From the NCBI GenBank assembly GCA_017405545.1, contig JAFRAF010000287.1, positions 1 through 9,307 of the forward strand: a stretch of 9,307 nucleotides of DNA, given 5' to 3'. Origin of the DNA: Oscillospiraceae bacterium. Its GTDB lineage: Bacteria > Bacillota > Clostridia > Oscillospirales > Oscillospiraceae. The position numbers were made by a program, and so were the translations under genes. Position 1 is the first letter of the stretch. Each line of letters opens with the position of its first letter. The notes under the pieces were generated by a model. The model ran no database searches and was not told where the DNA came from. It saw only the letters and a program-made list of their open reading frames with translations. Shown piece by piece: positions 1-7,739 of the stretch.

Positions 1-1
1 T

Positions 2-514
2 GATATACTGGACAATACCGGTGTGCATCCGGAGTCATATACAGCGGCGGAGCGGCTGCTCAAGCTGTGCGGCTACAGTCTGGACGACGTCAGAAAGGCT
101 AAGGTGGACGAGCTTATAAGCAGGCTTGACAGTATTGAAGCGAAGCGCGTCACCGAGTACTGCGGAGCGGGCATGCCGACCATAAGGGATATCGCTCAGG
201 AGCTCATGAAGCCGGGGCGCGACCCCAGAGACGAGCTGCCCCCCACAATGCTAAGAACCGACGTTTTGGATATAAAAGATTTAAATCCGGGAATGATAAT
301 GAGGGGCACGGTCAGGAATGTGGTGGATTTCGGTGCGTTTGTGGATATAGGCGTACATCAGGACGGGCTGGTTCACATATCCGAGCTGTCTGATTCTTTT
401 GTTAAGCATCCCTCACAGGTCCTTAAGGTCGGAGATATAGTCGATACGCTTGTTCTGTCCGCGGATCCGGATAAAAAAAGAATTTCCCTCAGTATAAGGC
501 AGGTAAAAAAATGA
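2..514 (+). CDS. tex: Tex-type RNA-binding protein, C-terminal part (5' truncated)
   Basis: The reading frame is open from the first bases of the window and ends at a TGA at 512-514, so only the last 170 or so residues of a protein normally over 700 residues long are present. The visible part begins with [13 protein letters not shown], matching the stretch before the helix-hairpin-helix region of Tex. It ends with an S1 RNA-binding domain (about nt 290-505; [20 protein letters not shown], then GLVHISELS and a KKRISLSI end strand). Tex is a cytoplasmic nucleic-acid-binding protein tied to transcription and RNA metabolism; its exact role in Firmicutes is less clear. A GTG at 23 is internal, because family homology continues upstream of it. 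Its stop overlaps the next start (ATGA), implying translational coupling with the downstream gene. The catalytically dead YqgF-like and N-terminal HTH domains would lie outside the window. Confidence 0.94.
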   Translation, partial: DILDNTGVHPESYTAAERLLKLCGYSLDDVRKAKVDELISRLDSIEAKRVTEYCGAGMPTIRDIAQELMKPGRDPRDELPPTMLRTDVLDIKDLNPGMIMRGTVRNVVDFGAFVDIGVHQDGLVHISELSDSFVKHPSQVLKVGDIVDTLVLSADPDKKRISLSIRQVKK

Positions 515-2211
515 GCAACAGATTAAAAAATGAGAGTTCCCCATATCTTCTTGCGCACGCGGACAACCCCGTTGACTGGTATCCCTGGGGGGATGAGGCC
601 TTTGAAGCGGCAAGGCAGCAGAACAAGCCGCTCTTCGTAAGCATAGGCTATTCCTCTTGTCACTGGTGCCATGTCATTGCGGCGGAGTCATTCAGCGACA
701 TTGAAGTCGCGGAGAAAATAAATCGGGGGTTTATTCCCATAAAGGTGGATCGGGAGGAGAGGCCGGATATAGACGCTGTCTACATGTCCGTATGCCAGTC
801 CGCCACCGGCTCCGGCGGCTGGCCCCTTACCATACTGGCGCTGCCCGACGGAAGGCCCTTCTATCTTACAACCTATCTTAACAAGAGCGGCATGCTCGCC
901 ATGCTGGACGCGGCTGAGACCCTCTGGCAGACGCAGCGGTACTCTCTAATCGACGCATCGGTGCACATCCTGGAAAACATGTTAAACGGCATGGAGGTAT
1001 TCTCCGAATATTCACGAAAGGATGAGCTTGACCGCACTTGCTTTACCCAGCTGAACAGAAGCTATGACAGACAATGGGGCGGCTTCGGCAGAGCGCCGAA
1101 ATTCCCTATGCCCTGTCGTCTCCTGTTCCTTATGGACTACTGGGAGAGAAACGGTGAAGAGCGGGCCCTGGATATCGTGGAGCAGACCCTTATCCGCATG
1201 TACAGAGGGGGCGTATTCGACCACATCAGCGGCGGCTTTTTCAGGTATTCCACCGACAGCAAGTGGATGGTCCCCCATTTTGAAAAGATGCTATACGACA
1301 ACGCCATGCTTTTGTGGGTCTATTCCAGGGCGTATGCAATAACTGGCCGGGCGCTTTTCAAAAAGGCGGCGGAGGCAACAGCCGATTATGTGCTGCGTGA
1401 GATGACGGGCAAAAGCGGAGAGTTCTATTCAAGCCAGGACGCGGACAGAGGCGGCAGCGAAGGCGCTCACTATATGCTTGACGAAAAAGAGCTTGGCCGG
1501 GTCTTTTCTGAAGAAGACGCCGGGGAGCTCTGTTCCTGGTTTTGCGTCCGCGGAAGCGGTATAGCCAATCTGATAGACAATCCGGACTATGAGACGGTTC
1601 CCGACAGTGTGGAAAGAACGCGTGCCGACCTGTGCTCGCGCAGGACAGAGCTCAGGACCATGGGCCGGGATGACAAGGTGTTGACCGCATGGAACAGCTT
1701 GATGATAACAGCCCTCAGCAAGGCCGCCGGATACCTTAACAGGGACGATTACCGCGCTGCCGCCGAAAGGGCCTGCGGCTATGTGATGGATAATCTGTTT
1801 GACGGTGAAACGCTCTATGTTTGCAGCAGAGATTCGCTCAGGTCAGTTCCGGGTATGGCCGAGGACTACTGCTTCCTCGCGATGGCGCTGATCGAACTGG
1901 GGAGAACAAAACAGGCGCGTGATATTACGGATAAACTCCTGGAGCATTTCTTTGACAGGGAAAACGGCGGCCTGTACCTGTACGCGGACAATGTCCCTCC
2001 CCTGTTCCTCAGACCCAAGGAGACCGCGGACAGCGTGCTGCCCTCCGGCAACTCCGTTCTTATACAGGTTCTCAACGCCCTGTCCGAGGGGAGTGAGGAC
2101 GACTCATTCAGTGACGCTCTGAGGCTTCAGAGAAGGTTTATGGAAGCGGCGGCGGCCAGATATCCCGCCGGTTCTGCATATGCTGTCTCGGCACTGACGA
2201 AAAACAATTGA
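511..2211 (+). CDS. YyaL/DUF255 family protein: thioredoxin-like domain plus alpha/alpha barrel-like domain
   Basis: The 566-residue product belongs to the conserved YyaL/DUF255 (spermatogenesis-associated protein 20-like) family. The N-terminal thioredoxin-like part has the family opening [20 protein letters not shown] and a CHWC motif (C50, C53). The longer second part resembles six-hairpin glycosidase folds: [10 protein letters not shown] (about 190), HFEKMLYDN (from H256), DDKVLTAWN (from D387), EDYCFL (from E451) and PSGNS (from P511). No signal peptide is seen, so it is probably cytoplasmic. The biochemical role of the family is not settled; thiol-redox activity and sugar epimerase-like activity have been inferred from folds only. 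It is shorter than many relatives of about 600-690 residues. The loop after [12 protein letters not shown] is tightened and the extra C-terminal tail is absent, but all core motifs are intact. The start is set by AGG at 501-503, seven bases before the ATG, and by the overlap with the tex stop. A strong terminator follows. Confidence 0.92.
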   Translation: MSNRLKNESSPYLLAHADNPVDWYPWGDEAFEAARQQNKPLFVSIGYSSCHWCHVIAAESFSDIEVAEKINRGFIPIKVDREERPDIDAVYMSVCQSATGSGGWPLTILALPDGRPFYLTTYLNKSGMLAMLDAAETLWQTQRYSLIDASVHILENMLNGMEVFSEYSRKDELDRTCFTQLNRSYDRQWGGFGRAPKFPMPCRLLFLMDYWERNGEERALDIVEQTLIRMYRGGVFDHISGGFFRYSTDSKWMVPHFEKMLYDNAMLLWVYSRAYAITGRALFKKAAEATADYVLREMTGKSGEFYSSQDADRGGSEGAHYMLDEKELGRVFSEEDAGELCSWFCVRGSGIANLIDNPDYETVPDSVERTRADLCSRRTELRTMGRDDKVLTAWNSLMITALSKAAGYLNRDDYRAAAERACGYVMDNLFDGETLYVCSRDSLRSVPGMAEDYCFLAMALIELGRTKQARDITDKLLEHFFDRENGGLYLYADNVPPLFLRPKETADSVLPSGNSVLIQVLNALSEGSEDDSFSDALRLQRRFMEAAAARYPAGSAYAVSALTKNN

Positions 2212-2235
2212 TAATTGCTTAAATACAACTAAACC

Positions 2236-2280
2236 AGAGGGCGAACAGATGTTGAAAACTGTCCGCCCTTTGTTATTTTG
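2236..2280 (+). terminator. Rho-independent terminator after the tex-yyaL-like unit
   Basis: The arm AGGGCGAACAG (2238-2248) pairs with CTGTCCGCCCT (2259-2269), with one A/C mismatch and a 10-nt loop. A G·T and an A-T pair extend the stem to 2236/2271. A T-rich tail (TTGTTATTTT) follows directly. It begins about 25 bases after the yyaL-like stop and separates this unit from dgt. Confidence 0.85.
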
Positions 2281-2387
2281 CTCAAAAAATGTGTTAAAAA
2301 GGCTTGAAAAATTATATCTGACAGAAAAAAGGATTTGGGAGATTTACGTCGTATAGAGATATAAGACAAAAAACTGGAGGGTAATCC

Positions 2388-3410
2388 GTGGTCAAGTACA
2401 GAGAAAAACGTGAGGAACTGGAAAAAGCGACTCTCTCTCAGTTCGATTCCCTGTCGGCCTGTTCCAGGGGCCGGGAAAGGGCTGAGGAGGAGTGTACAGT
2501 CAGGACATGTTTTCAGCGGGATATTGACCGCATAACCCACTCTAAGGCTTTTCGGCGCTTAAAGCAAAAGACACAGGTCTTTCTCAGACCGGAAAACGAC
2601 CATTATCGAACAAGGCTTACCCATACCCTCGAGGTGTCCCGCATTGCCCGCACGATTTCAAGAGCGCTGGAGCTCAATGAGGATCTGACTGAGGCTGTGG
2701 CGCTGGGCCATGATCTGGGACATACGCCCTTCGGACACGCGGGCGAGGCCGCCCTTAACAGGCTTTTATCTGATGTGGGCGGTTTCAGGCATTATGAACA
2801 GAGCCTGAGAGTTGTGGAGCGACTTGAAAAAGACGGCGAGGGTCTGAACCTCACATGGGAGGTCCGGGACGGGATACTGCGGCACACGAATGACCCGCTG
2901 GCGGCTACCCTTGAGGGGCGCGTGGTACGTCTGGCGGACAGGATAGCGTATATTAACCATGACATTGATGACGCAATGAGAGCAGGCGTCCTCAGGGAAA
3001 AAAGCATACCTGAGCGCTTTACGTCGGTCCTTGGTCACAGGTACAGCCAGCGCATAGATACCATAACGAAAAATGTAATTGAAAACAGCTATGGAAAAAA
3101 CCAGGTGGTGTACAGCCCCGACATGCATGAGCTGATGGAGGATTTCCACGACTTCATGTTTGAAAATGTGTACCGTGACCCGGTTGCCAAGCGTGAGGAA
3201 TCGAAAGTCGACGGAATAATATCCGGCATTTTCAACCATTACCTGGATAAACCTGAGGAGTTGCCCCCCGAGTATCTGATTATTGCCTTCAATGAAGGTC
3301 TGGAGCGGGCTGTCGGGGACTATGTTTCCGGGATGACGGATGAATACGCCGTGAGCATTTTTACAAAACTGTTTGTTCCGGCCCCATGGACAAATGCAGG
3401 GGCGTATTAG
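2388..3410 (+). CDS. dgt: Deoxyguanosinetriphosphate triphosphohydrolase-like HD-domain dNTPase
   Basis: The 340-residue product is a dNTP triphosphohydrolase that splits dNTPs into deoxynucleoside and tripolyphosphate in the cytoplasm, affecting dNTP pools. The HD-domain metal ligands are all present: H79 (RTRLTHTLEV), H108-D109 (ALGHDLGHTPFGHAGE) and D184 (RLADRIAYINHD). Also present are the family N-terminal motif THSKAFRRLKQKTQVF (about 50-65), HYEQSL (135-140) and ILRHT (163-167). The length is normal for the shorter Firmicute type. The start is GTG at 2388, preceded by CTGGAGGG (2374-2381) at good spacing. Substrate preference (dGTP or broad) cannot be read from sequence. No clean promoter is visible in 2281-2387: CTGACA at 2318 lacks a matching -10, and TTGGGA/TATAAG (2335/2360) has a long 19-base spacer. 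It precedes dnaG by 86 bases. Confidence 0.95.
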   Translation: MVKYREKREELEKATLSQFDSLSACSRGRERAEEECTVRTCFQRDIDRITHSKAFRRLKQKTQVFLRPENDHYRTRLTHTLEVSRIARTISRALELNEDLTEAVALGHDLGHTPFGHAGEAALNRLLSDVGGFRHYEQSLRVVERLEKDGEGLNLTWEVRDGILRHTNDPLAATLEGRVVRLADRIAYINHDIDDAMRAGVLREKSIPERFTSVLGHRYSQRIDTITKNVIENSYGKNQVVYSPDMHELMEDFHDFMFENVYRDPVAKREESKVDGIISGIFNHYLDKPEELPPEYLIIAFNEGLERAVGDYVSGMTDEYAVSIFTKLFVPAPWTNAGAY

Positions 3411-3420
3411 AGCGGGTTAA

Positions 3421-3449
3421 TTGGAAATAATGTATATGACCCGGATAAA
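3421..3449 (+). promoter_or_regulatory. Candidate sigma-A promoter for dnaG-rpoD
   Basis: TTGGAA (3421-3426) and GATAAA (3444-3449) are separated by exactly 17 bases, each matching four of six consensus positions. They lie in the AT-rich gap between dgt and dnaG and would give a leader of about 40 bases before the dnaG ATG. No terminator with a T-tract is visible after dgt, so read-through from dgt is also likely. This is a pattern match only. Confidence 0.4.
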
Positions 3450-3496
3450 TATTACATGCCCCGTATTTGAGACCGCTGTTATGAAAGGAGTGGCAC

Positions 3497-5242
3497 ATGG
3501 CTTTCAGCGAGAGCTTTCTTGATGAACTGACAGCGAGAAACGATATAGTGTCCGTGGTATCGGAATATGTGCAGCTTACAAAACGCAGCGGTTCAAACAT
3601 GTTCGGCCTGTGCCCCTTTCACAGTGAAAAGACGCCTTCGTTTTCCGTATCCCAGGACAAGCAGATATACCACTGCTTCGGCTGCGGTAAAGGCGGCGGG
3701 GTCATCAGCTTTATAATGGAGATCGAGAACCTCAGTTTCACTGATGCCGTTCACCTTCTGGCGAAGCGAGCCGGAATGACGGTGCCGGACGATGATACGC
3801 CTGCAGCTTTGAAGGAGCGCAGATCGAGACTTTTGGAGCTGTCAAAAAGCGCGGCCCGCTTCTATTACAACCTGCTGTCGACTCCTAAGGGCTCCACTGC
3901 GGTGGAGTATATAAACAGGCGCGGCATTTCAAAGGAAATGGTCAGGCATTTCGGACTGGGCGCGGCGCCAAACGAGTGGAACTGTCTGTCAGACGCCATG
4001 ATGGCTGAGGGCTGGACAGCGGACGAGCTGCTTGAATCCGGTCTCGCCAAGAAAGGGCGCAGAGGCGGACTGTATGACACCTTCAGGAACAGGCTCATGT
4101 TCCCGGTGATAGATGTAAGAGGGAGCGTGATAGGCTTTTCAGGCCGCATTTTGGACGATGTCGAGCCGAAATATCTGAACTCCCCGGACACGATGATATT
4201 CAATAAGAGCAGGAACCTCTTTGCTCTGAATCTTGCCAAAAAGAGCAGGCAGAACAGGCTTATTCTTGTTGAGGGCAACATTGATGTTGTCAGCCTCCAT
4301 CAAGCGGGCTTTGACTGCGCTGTGGCCTCACTGGGCACTTCCCTCACCCCTGATCAGGCCCGGCTTATGACGCGCTATACACAGGAGGTGGTCATCGCGT
4401 ATGACTCAGACACAGCCGGCGAAAAGGCCGCTAAACGCGCCATAGGGATATTGGAGAATGTGGGCCTTAATGTTAAAGTCCTAAAAATGGATGGGGCCAA
4501 GGACCCGGACGAGTATATAAAAAAGAAGGGCGCCGACGCTTTCTCTCTGCTCCTTGACAAGAGCGAAAACCACATTGATTATCTGCTCGGGTCTGTGAGC
4601 TCAAAATACGTCCTTGATACCGAGGACGGCCGCATAGCTTTCTTCCGGGAGGCGGCGGAGCTTTTGAGCGACATTGGAAACGCTGTGGAGCGGGAGGTCT
4701 ACAGCGACCGGGTCGCACAGCTCGCGGGGGTATCCAGGGACGCGGTGAAGCTTGAGGTCAATAAGATACGGCGGAGACGGGCCGAGGCCATGAGAAAGAA
4801 AACGGAGCGGAACGAGACCCGCCCCACTCTTAACCTTCAGCCGTCTGACAGAGCGATACGCTACGAAAACCCGGCATCCGCCGTTGCGGAGGAGGGCGTC
4901 ATAAAGCTGCTCATGAGCGAGCCGGAGCTTATTAACAGCTGCGGCGCATTAAGCGGAGAGGACTTTACCTCTGAATTCCTGGGAAAAACCTATGATTACA
5001 TAAAGGAAGAGCTGAAAAAGGGCAGATCGCCGAGCCTTGCGGCCCTTACAGGGCTTCTGGACGCTCCCGCGATTTCCAGACTGACCGAGATAATTCAGCG
5101 CCCGGAGGTACCCGGGCGGCGTGAGCAGGCTCTGACGGATTATATTGAGAAGATCAGGGCGGAAAAGCTCAGAAAAACCGATAAAGAAGATCTATTGACG
5201 ATAATGAGTAAATACAGACAGACGAAAGGGTTTGGTGGATAA
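3497..5242 (+). CDS. dnaG: DNA primase DnaG
   Basis: DnaG makes the RNA primers for Okazaki fragments and works with the replicative helicase. The 581-residue protein has the three expected parts. The N-terminal CHC2 zinc-binding domain has C39, H42, C60 and C63 (CPFHSEKTPSFS, YHCFGCGKGG). The catalytic core with Toprim fold has E259 in VEGNIDVV and D303/D305 in YDSDTAGEKAA, which bind the catalytic Mg2+. The C-terminal region (about 440-581) corresponds to the helicase-interacting domain and is charged and weakly conserved, as usual. The common EGYMDV motif here reads EGNIDV, keeping the acidic residues but replacing the aromatic one. The ATG at 3497 is supported by AAAGGAG (3484-3490) six bases upstream and by the family N-terminus. 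Length is normal. rpoD follows after two bases, as in the macromolecular synthesis operon. Confidence 0.98.
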   Translation: MAFSESFLDELTARNDIVSVVSEYVQLTKRSGSNMFGLCPFHSEKTPSFSVSQDKQIYHCFGCGKGGGVISFIMEIENLSFTDAVHLLAKRAGMTVPDDDTPAALKERRSRLLELSKSAARFYYNLLSTPKGSTAVEYINRRGISKEMVRHFGLGAAPNEWNCLSDAMMAEGWTADELLESGLAKKGRRGGLYDTFRNRLMFPVIDVRGSVIGFSGRILDDVEPKYLNSPDTMIFNKSRNLFALNLAKKSRQNRLILVEGNIDVVSLHQAGFDCAVASLGTSLTPDQARLMTRYTQEVVIAYDSDTAGEKAAKRAIGILENVGLNVKVLKMDGAKDPDEYIKKKGADAFSLLLDKSENHIDYLLGSVSSKYVLDTEDGRIAFFREAAELLSDIGNAVEREVYSDRVAQLAGVSRDAVKLEVNKIRRRRAEAMRKKTERNETRPTLNLQPSDRAIRYENPASAVAEEGVIKLLMSEPELINSCGALSGEDFTSEFLGKTYDYIKEELKKGRSPSLAALTGLLDAPAISRLTEIIQRPEVPGRREQALTDYIEKIRAEKLRKTDKEDLLTIMSKYRQTKGFGG

Positions 5243-5244
5243 AA

Positions 5245-5453
5245 ATGCCTACTAATGATAAAAGCAGGGCCAGCGATAAGAGCAAGGCAAACGCTAAAGC
5301 AAAAGAAACAGAGGTTAAGGAGATCGCTGACGTCGTCATCGATTGTGATGAAGTCGAAAAGAAGATATTATAAAGGACGCCCCGGAGCATGAGGAACACT
5401 GTGACTGCTGCCCCGAGGCTGACAGCGGTCATCAGTCCAAGGACCCGAGCAAA
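5245..5453 (+). other. rpoD: Probable 5' part of rpoD, split by a frameshift from the main reading frame
   Basis: An ATG at 5245 lies two bases after the dnaG stop, with GGTGG (5234-5238) six bases upstream, a better start signal than the one at 5454. It opens a 42-codon frame (MPTNDKSRASDKSKANAKAK, then acidic [13 protein letters not shown]) ending at TAA 5371-5373. The frame of the sigma factor is open from 5352 and reads [20 protein letters not shown] before M at 5454. Adding one base within about 5352-5370 (for example in the A-run 5357-5360) would join the two into a 443-residue sigma factor with a 70-residue extension. Lys/Ala/Glu-rich N-terminal extensions occur on primary sigma factors of Clostridia. 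Causes could be a sequence error, a true mutation with internal initiation, or recoding. The 42-codon frame might alternatively be a short leader peptide. Confidence 0.6.
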
Positions 5454-6575
<1,122 letters not shown>

Positions 6576-6590
6576 TTATTAAAACACTCT

Positions 6591-6620
6591 GGGCAAGTCG
6601 CTACTTGCCCTGTTGTCCTG
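6591..6620 (+). terminator. Hairpin downstream of rpoD, possible terminator
   Basis: GGGCAAGT (6591-6598) pairs perfectly with ACTTGCCC (6603-6610) around a CGCT tetraloop, 15 bases after the rpoD stop. The tail TGTTGTCCTG is only partly T-rich, so termination may be incomplete, or the hairpin may mainly protect the 3' end of the dnaG-rpoD message. Confidence 0.5.
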
Positions 6621-6628
6621 TGTAGGAC

Positions 6629-6637
6629 TGTTATACT
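6629..6637 (+). promoter_or_regulatory. Candidate extended -10 promoter for the nuclease-ATPase pair
   Basis: TGTTATACT contains the extended -10 TG motif directly followed, after one base, by TATACT (6632-6637), a five-of-six match. No convincing -35 box lies at 16-18 bases, which is acceptable for extended -10 promoters. A small hairpin, GTCCT-GTGT-AGGAC (6615-6628), sits immediately upstream and could be an operator or chance. The leader to the ATG at 6681 would be about 35-40 bases. Confidence 0.4.
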
Positions 6638-6680
6638 TGAGCTGCTTGTACTCATTTTGAATTATACAGGATGGCATTAT

Positions 6681-7739
6681 ATGAGATTTATTCACTGCTC
6701 TGACATACATCTCGACTCAAAGATGGAGTCGAATTTTCCGCCCGATAAGGCGAGACAGCGCAGACAGGAACTGCTTGACAGATTTGAGGCAATGGCGGAT
6801 TACGCCAGGCATGAGGGCGTTGCCGCTGTCCTTATTGCCGGGGACCTGTTCGATACTCCCCTGCCCTCACGGCGCACCGTATCGCGTCTGCAGGTGATAT
6901 TTGAGAAATACAGCGACCTGGACTTTTTGTATCTTAAGGGCAACCACGACCTGGATTATGACTACGCGGATTTTCCCGATAACTTCAGGATATTTCCGGA
7001 CGACGGCTCATGGGGATATTTTGAATACGTTGATGTGACTGTTGCCGCTTCGGTATCAGCAAATTCCCCCGGCCTGAGCCTTGACGCTGACAGAATAAAC
7101 ATTGTTATGCTCCATGGTCAGGAGGTTAGCTCTCCTAAAAACGATGCCCAGATGATTGCTCTGCCTGATTATACGGGCAAAAAAATAGACTATCTCGCCC
7201 TCGGCCACATCCACAGCTATAAGCAGCAGAGGCTGGATGAAAGAGGCGTATACTGTTATTCAGGCTGCCTTGAGGGACGCGGCTTTGACGAGTGCGGGGA
7301 TAAGGGCTTTGTTCTCCTTGAAACCGGGACGGATGGGATAAGTAGCAGATTTATCACCTGGTCTCTAAGGAGAGTCTTTGATATCGACGCAGATATCAGT
7401 GATGCAAACACGGCTTATGAGTTGGAGGGCAAGCTGGTCTCTTTACTGGATTCTGTGAGAGAAAAAGACATGGTGAGGATAACTCTCACGGGTACATACG
7501 GCAGGGATACATATAAGGATCTGGATCACCTCGAGGCTCTGTTGAGAGACAGAGTATGGTTTGCGGCCCTTCGTGATGAATCCCGTATCCGTGTGGACCC
7601 CGCGGAGTATATGGGGGATATATCCCTTAAGGGTGAGTTTATCCGTCTTGTAATGGCGTCGGACATGAGTGAAAGCGACAAATCGGCGATAATAAGCTGT
7701 GGCCTCAAAGCCCTTGCGGGGGAGGATGTGGACATATGA
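6681..7739 (+). CDS. SbcD/YhaO-like metallophosphoesterase, DNA repair exonuclease family
   Basis: The 352-residue product is a calcineurin-like phosphoesterase of the Mre11/SbcD superfamily, closest in style to YhaO of Firmicutes. All metal and catalytic motifs are seen: D8-x-H10 (CSDIHLDS), GD55 (IAGDLFDTP), GNHD (N88, H89, D90), HG (H145) and GHIH (H176, H178), followed by a capping-type C-terminal region. Such nucleases act with a partner ATPase to trim DNA ends or hairpins in the cytoplasm; the actual substrate here is inferred. An upstream in-frame TTG at 6657 was not used: it lacks a ribosome binding site, whereas MRFIHCSDIH is the normal family start and GGATGG (6669-6674) lies six bases before the ATG at 6681. 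The gene ends in an ATGA overlap with the ATPase gene, as expected for two subunits of one complex. Confidence 0.92.
   Translation: MRFIHCSDIHLDSKMESNFPPDKARQRRQELLDRFEAMADYARHEGVAAVLIAGDLFDTPLPSRRTVSRLQVIFEKYSDLDFLYLKGNHDLDYDYADFPDNFRIFPDDGSWGYFEYVDVTVAASVSANSPGLSLDADRINIVMLHGQEVSSPKNDAQMIALPDYTGKKIDYLALGHIHSYKQQRLDERGVYCYSGCLEGRGFDECGDKGFVLLETGTDGISSRFITWSLRRVFDIDADISDANTAYELEGKLVSLLDSVREKDMVRITLTGTYGRDTYKDLDHLEALLRDRVWFAALRDESRIRVDPAEYMGDISLKGEFIRLVMASDMSESDKSAIISCGLKALAGEDVDI

Noticed and set aside
2229..2540. Minus-strand reading frame of 103 codons across the yyaL-dgt gap
   Set aside because: It runs through the terminator hairpin and antisense to the conserved dgt N-terminus, and shows no family similarity.
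3381..3403. GCCCC...GGGGC inverted repeat at the 3' end of dgt as a terminator
   Set aside because: The stem has only five pairs with a 13-base loop, lies within the coding sequence and is not followed by a T-tract.
6657..6680. Upstream in-frame TTG start for the phosphoesterase
   Set aside because: It has no ribosome binding site, and the eight extra residues precede the normal family start MRFIHCSDIH.
7615..7626. Perfect 12-base palindrome GGGATATATCCC
   Set aside because: It is inside the phosphoesterase coding region with no second copy or promoter context, and is probably chance.
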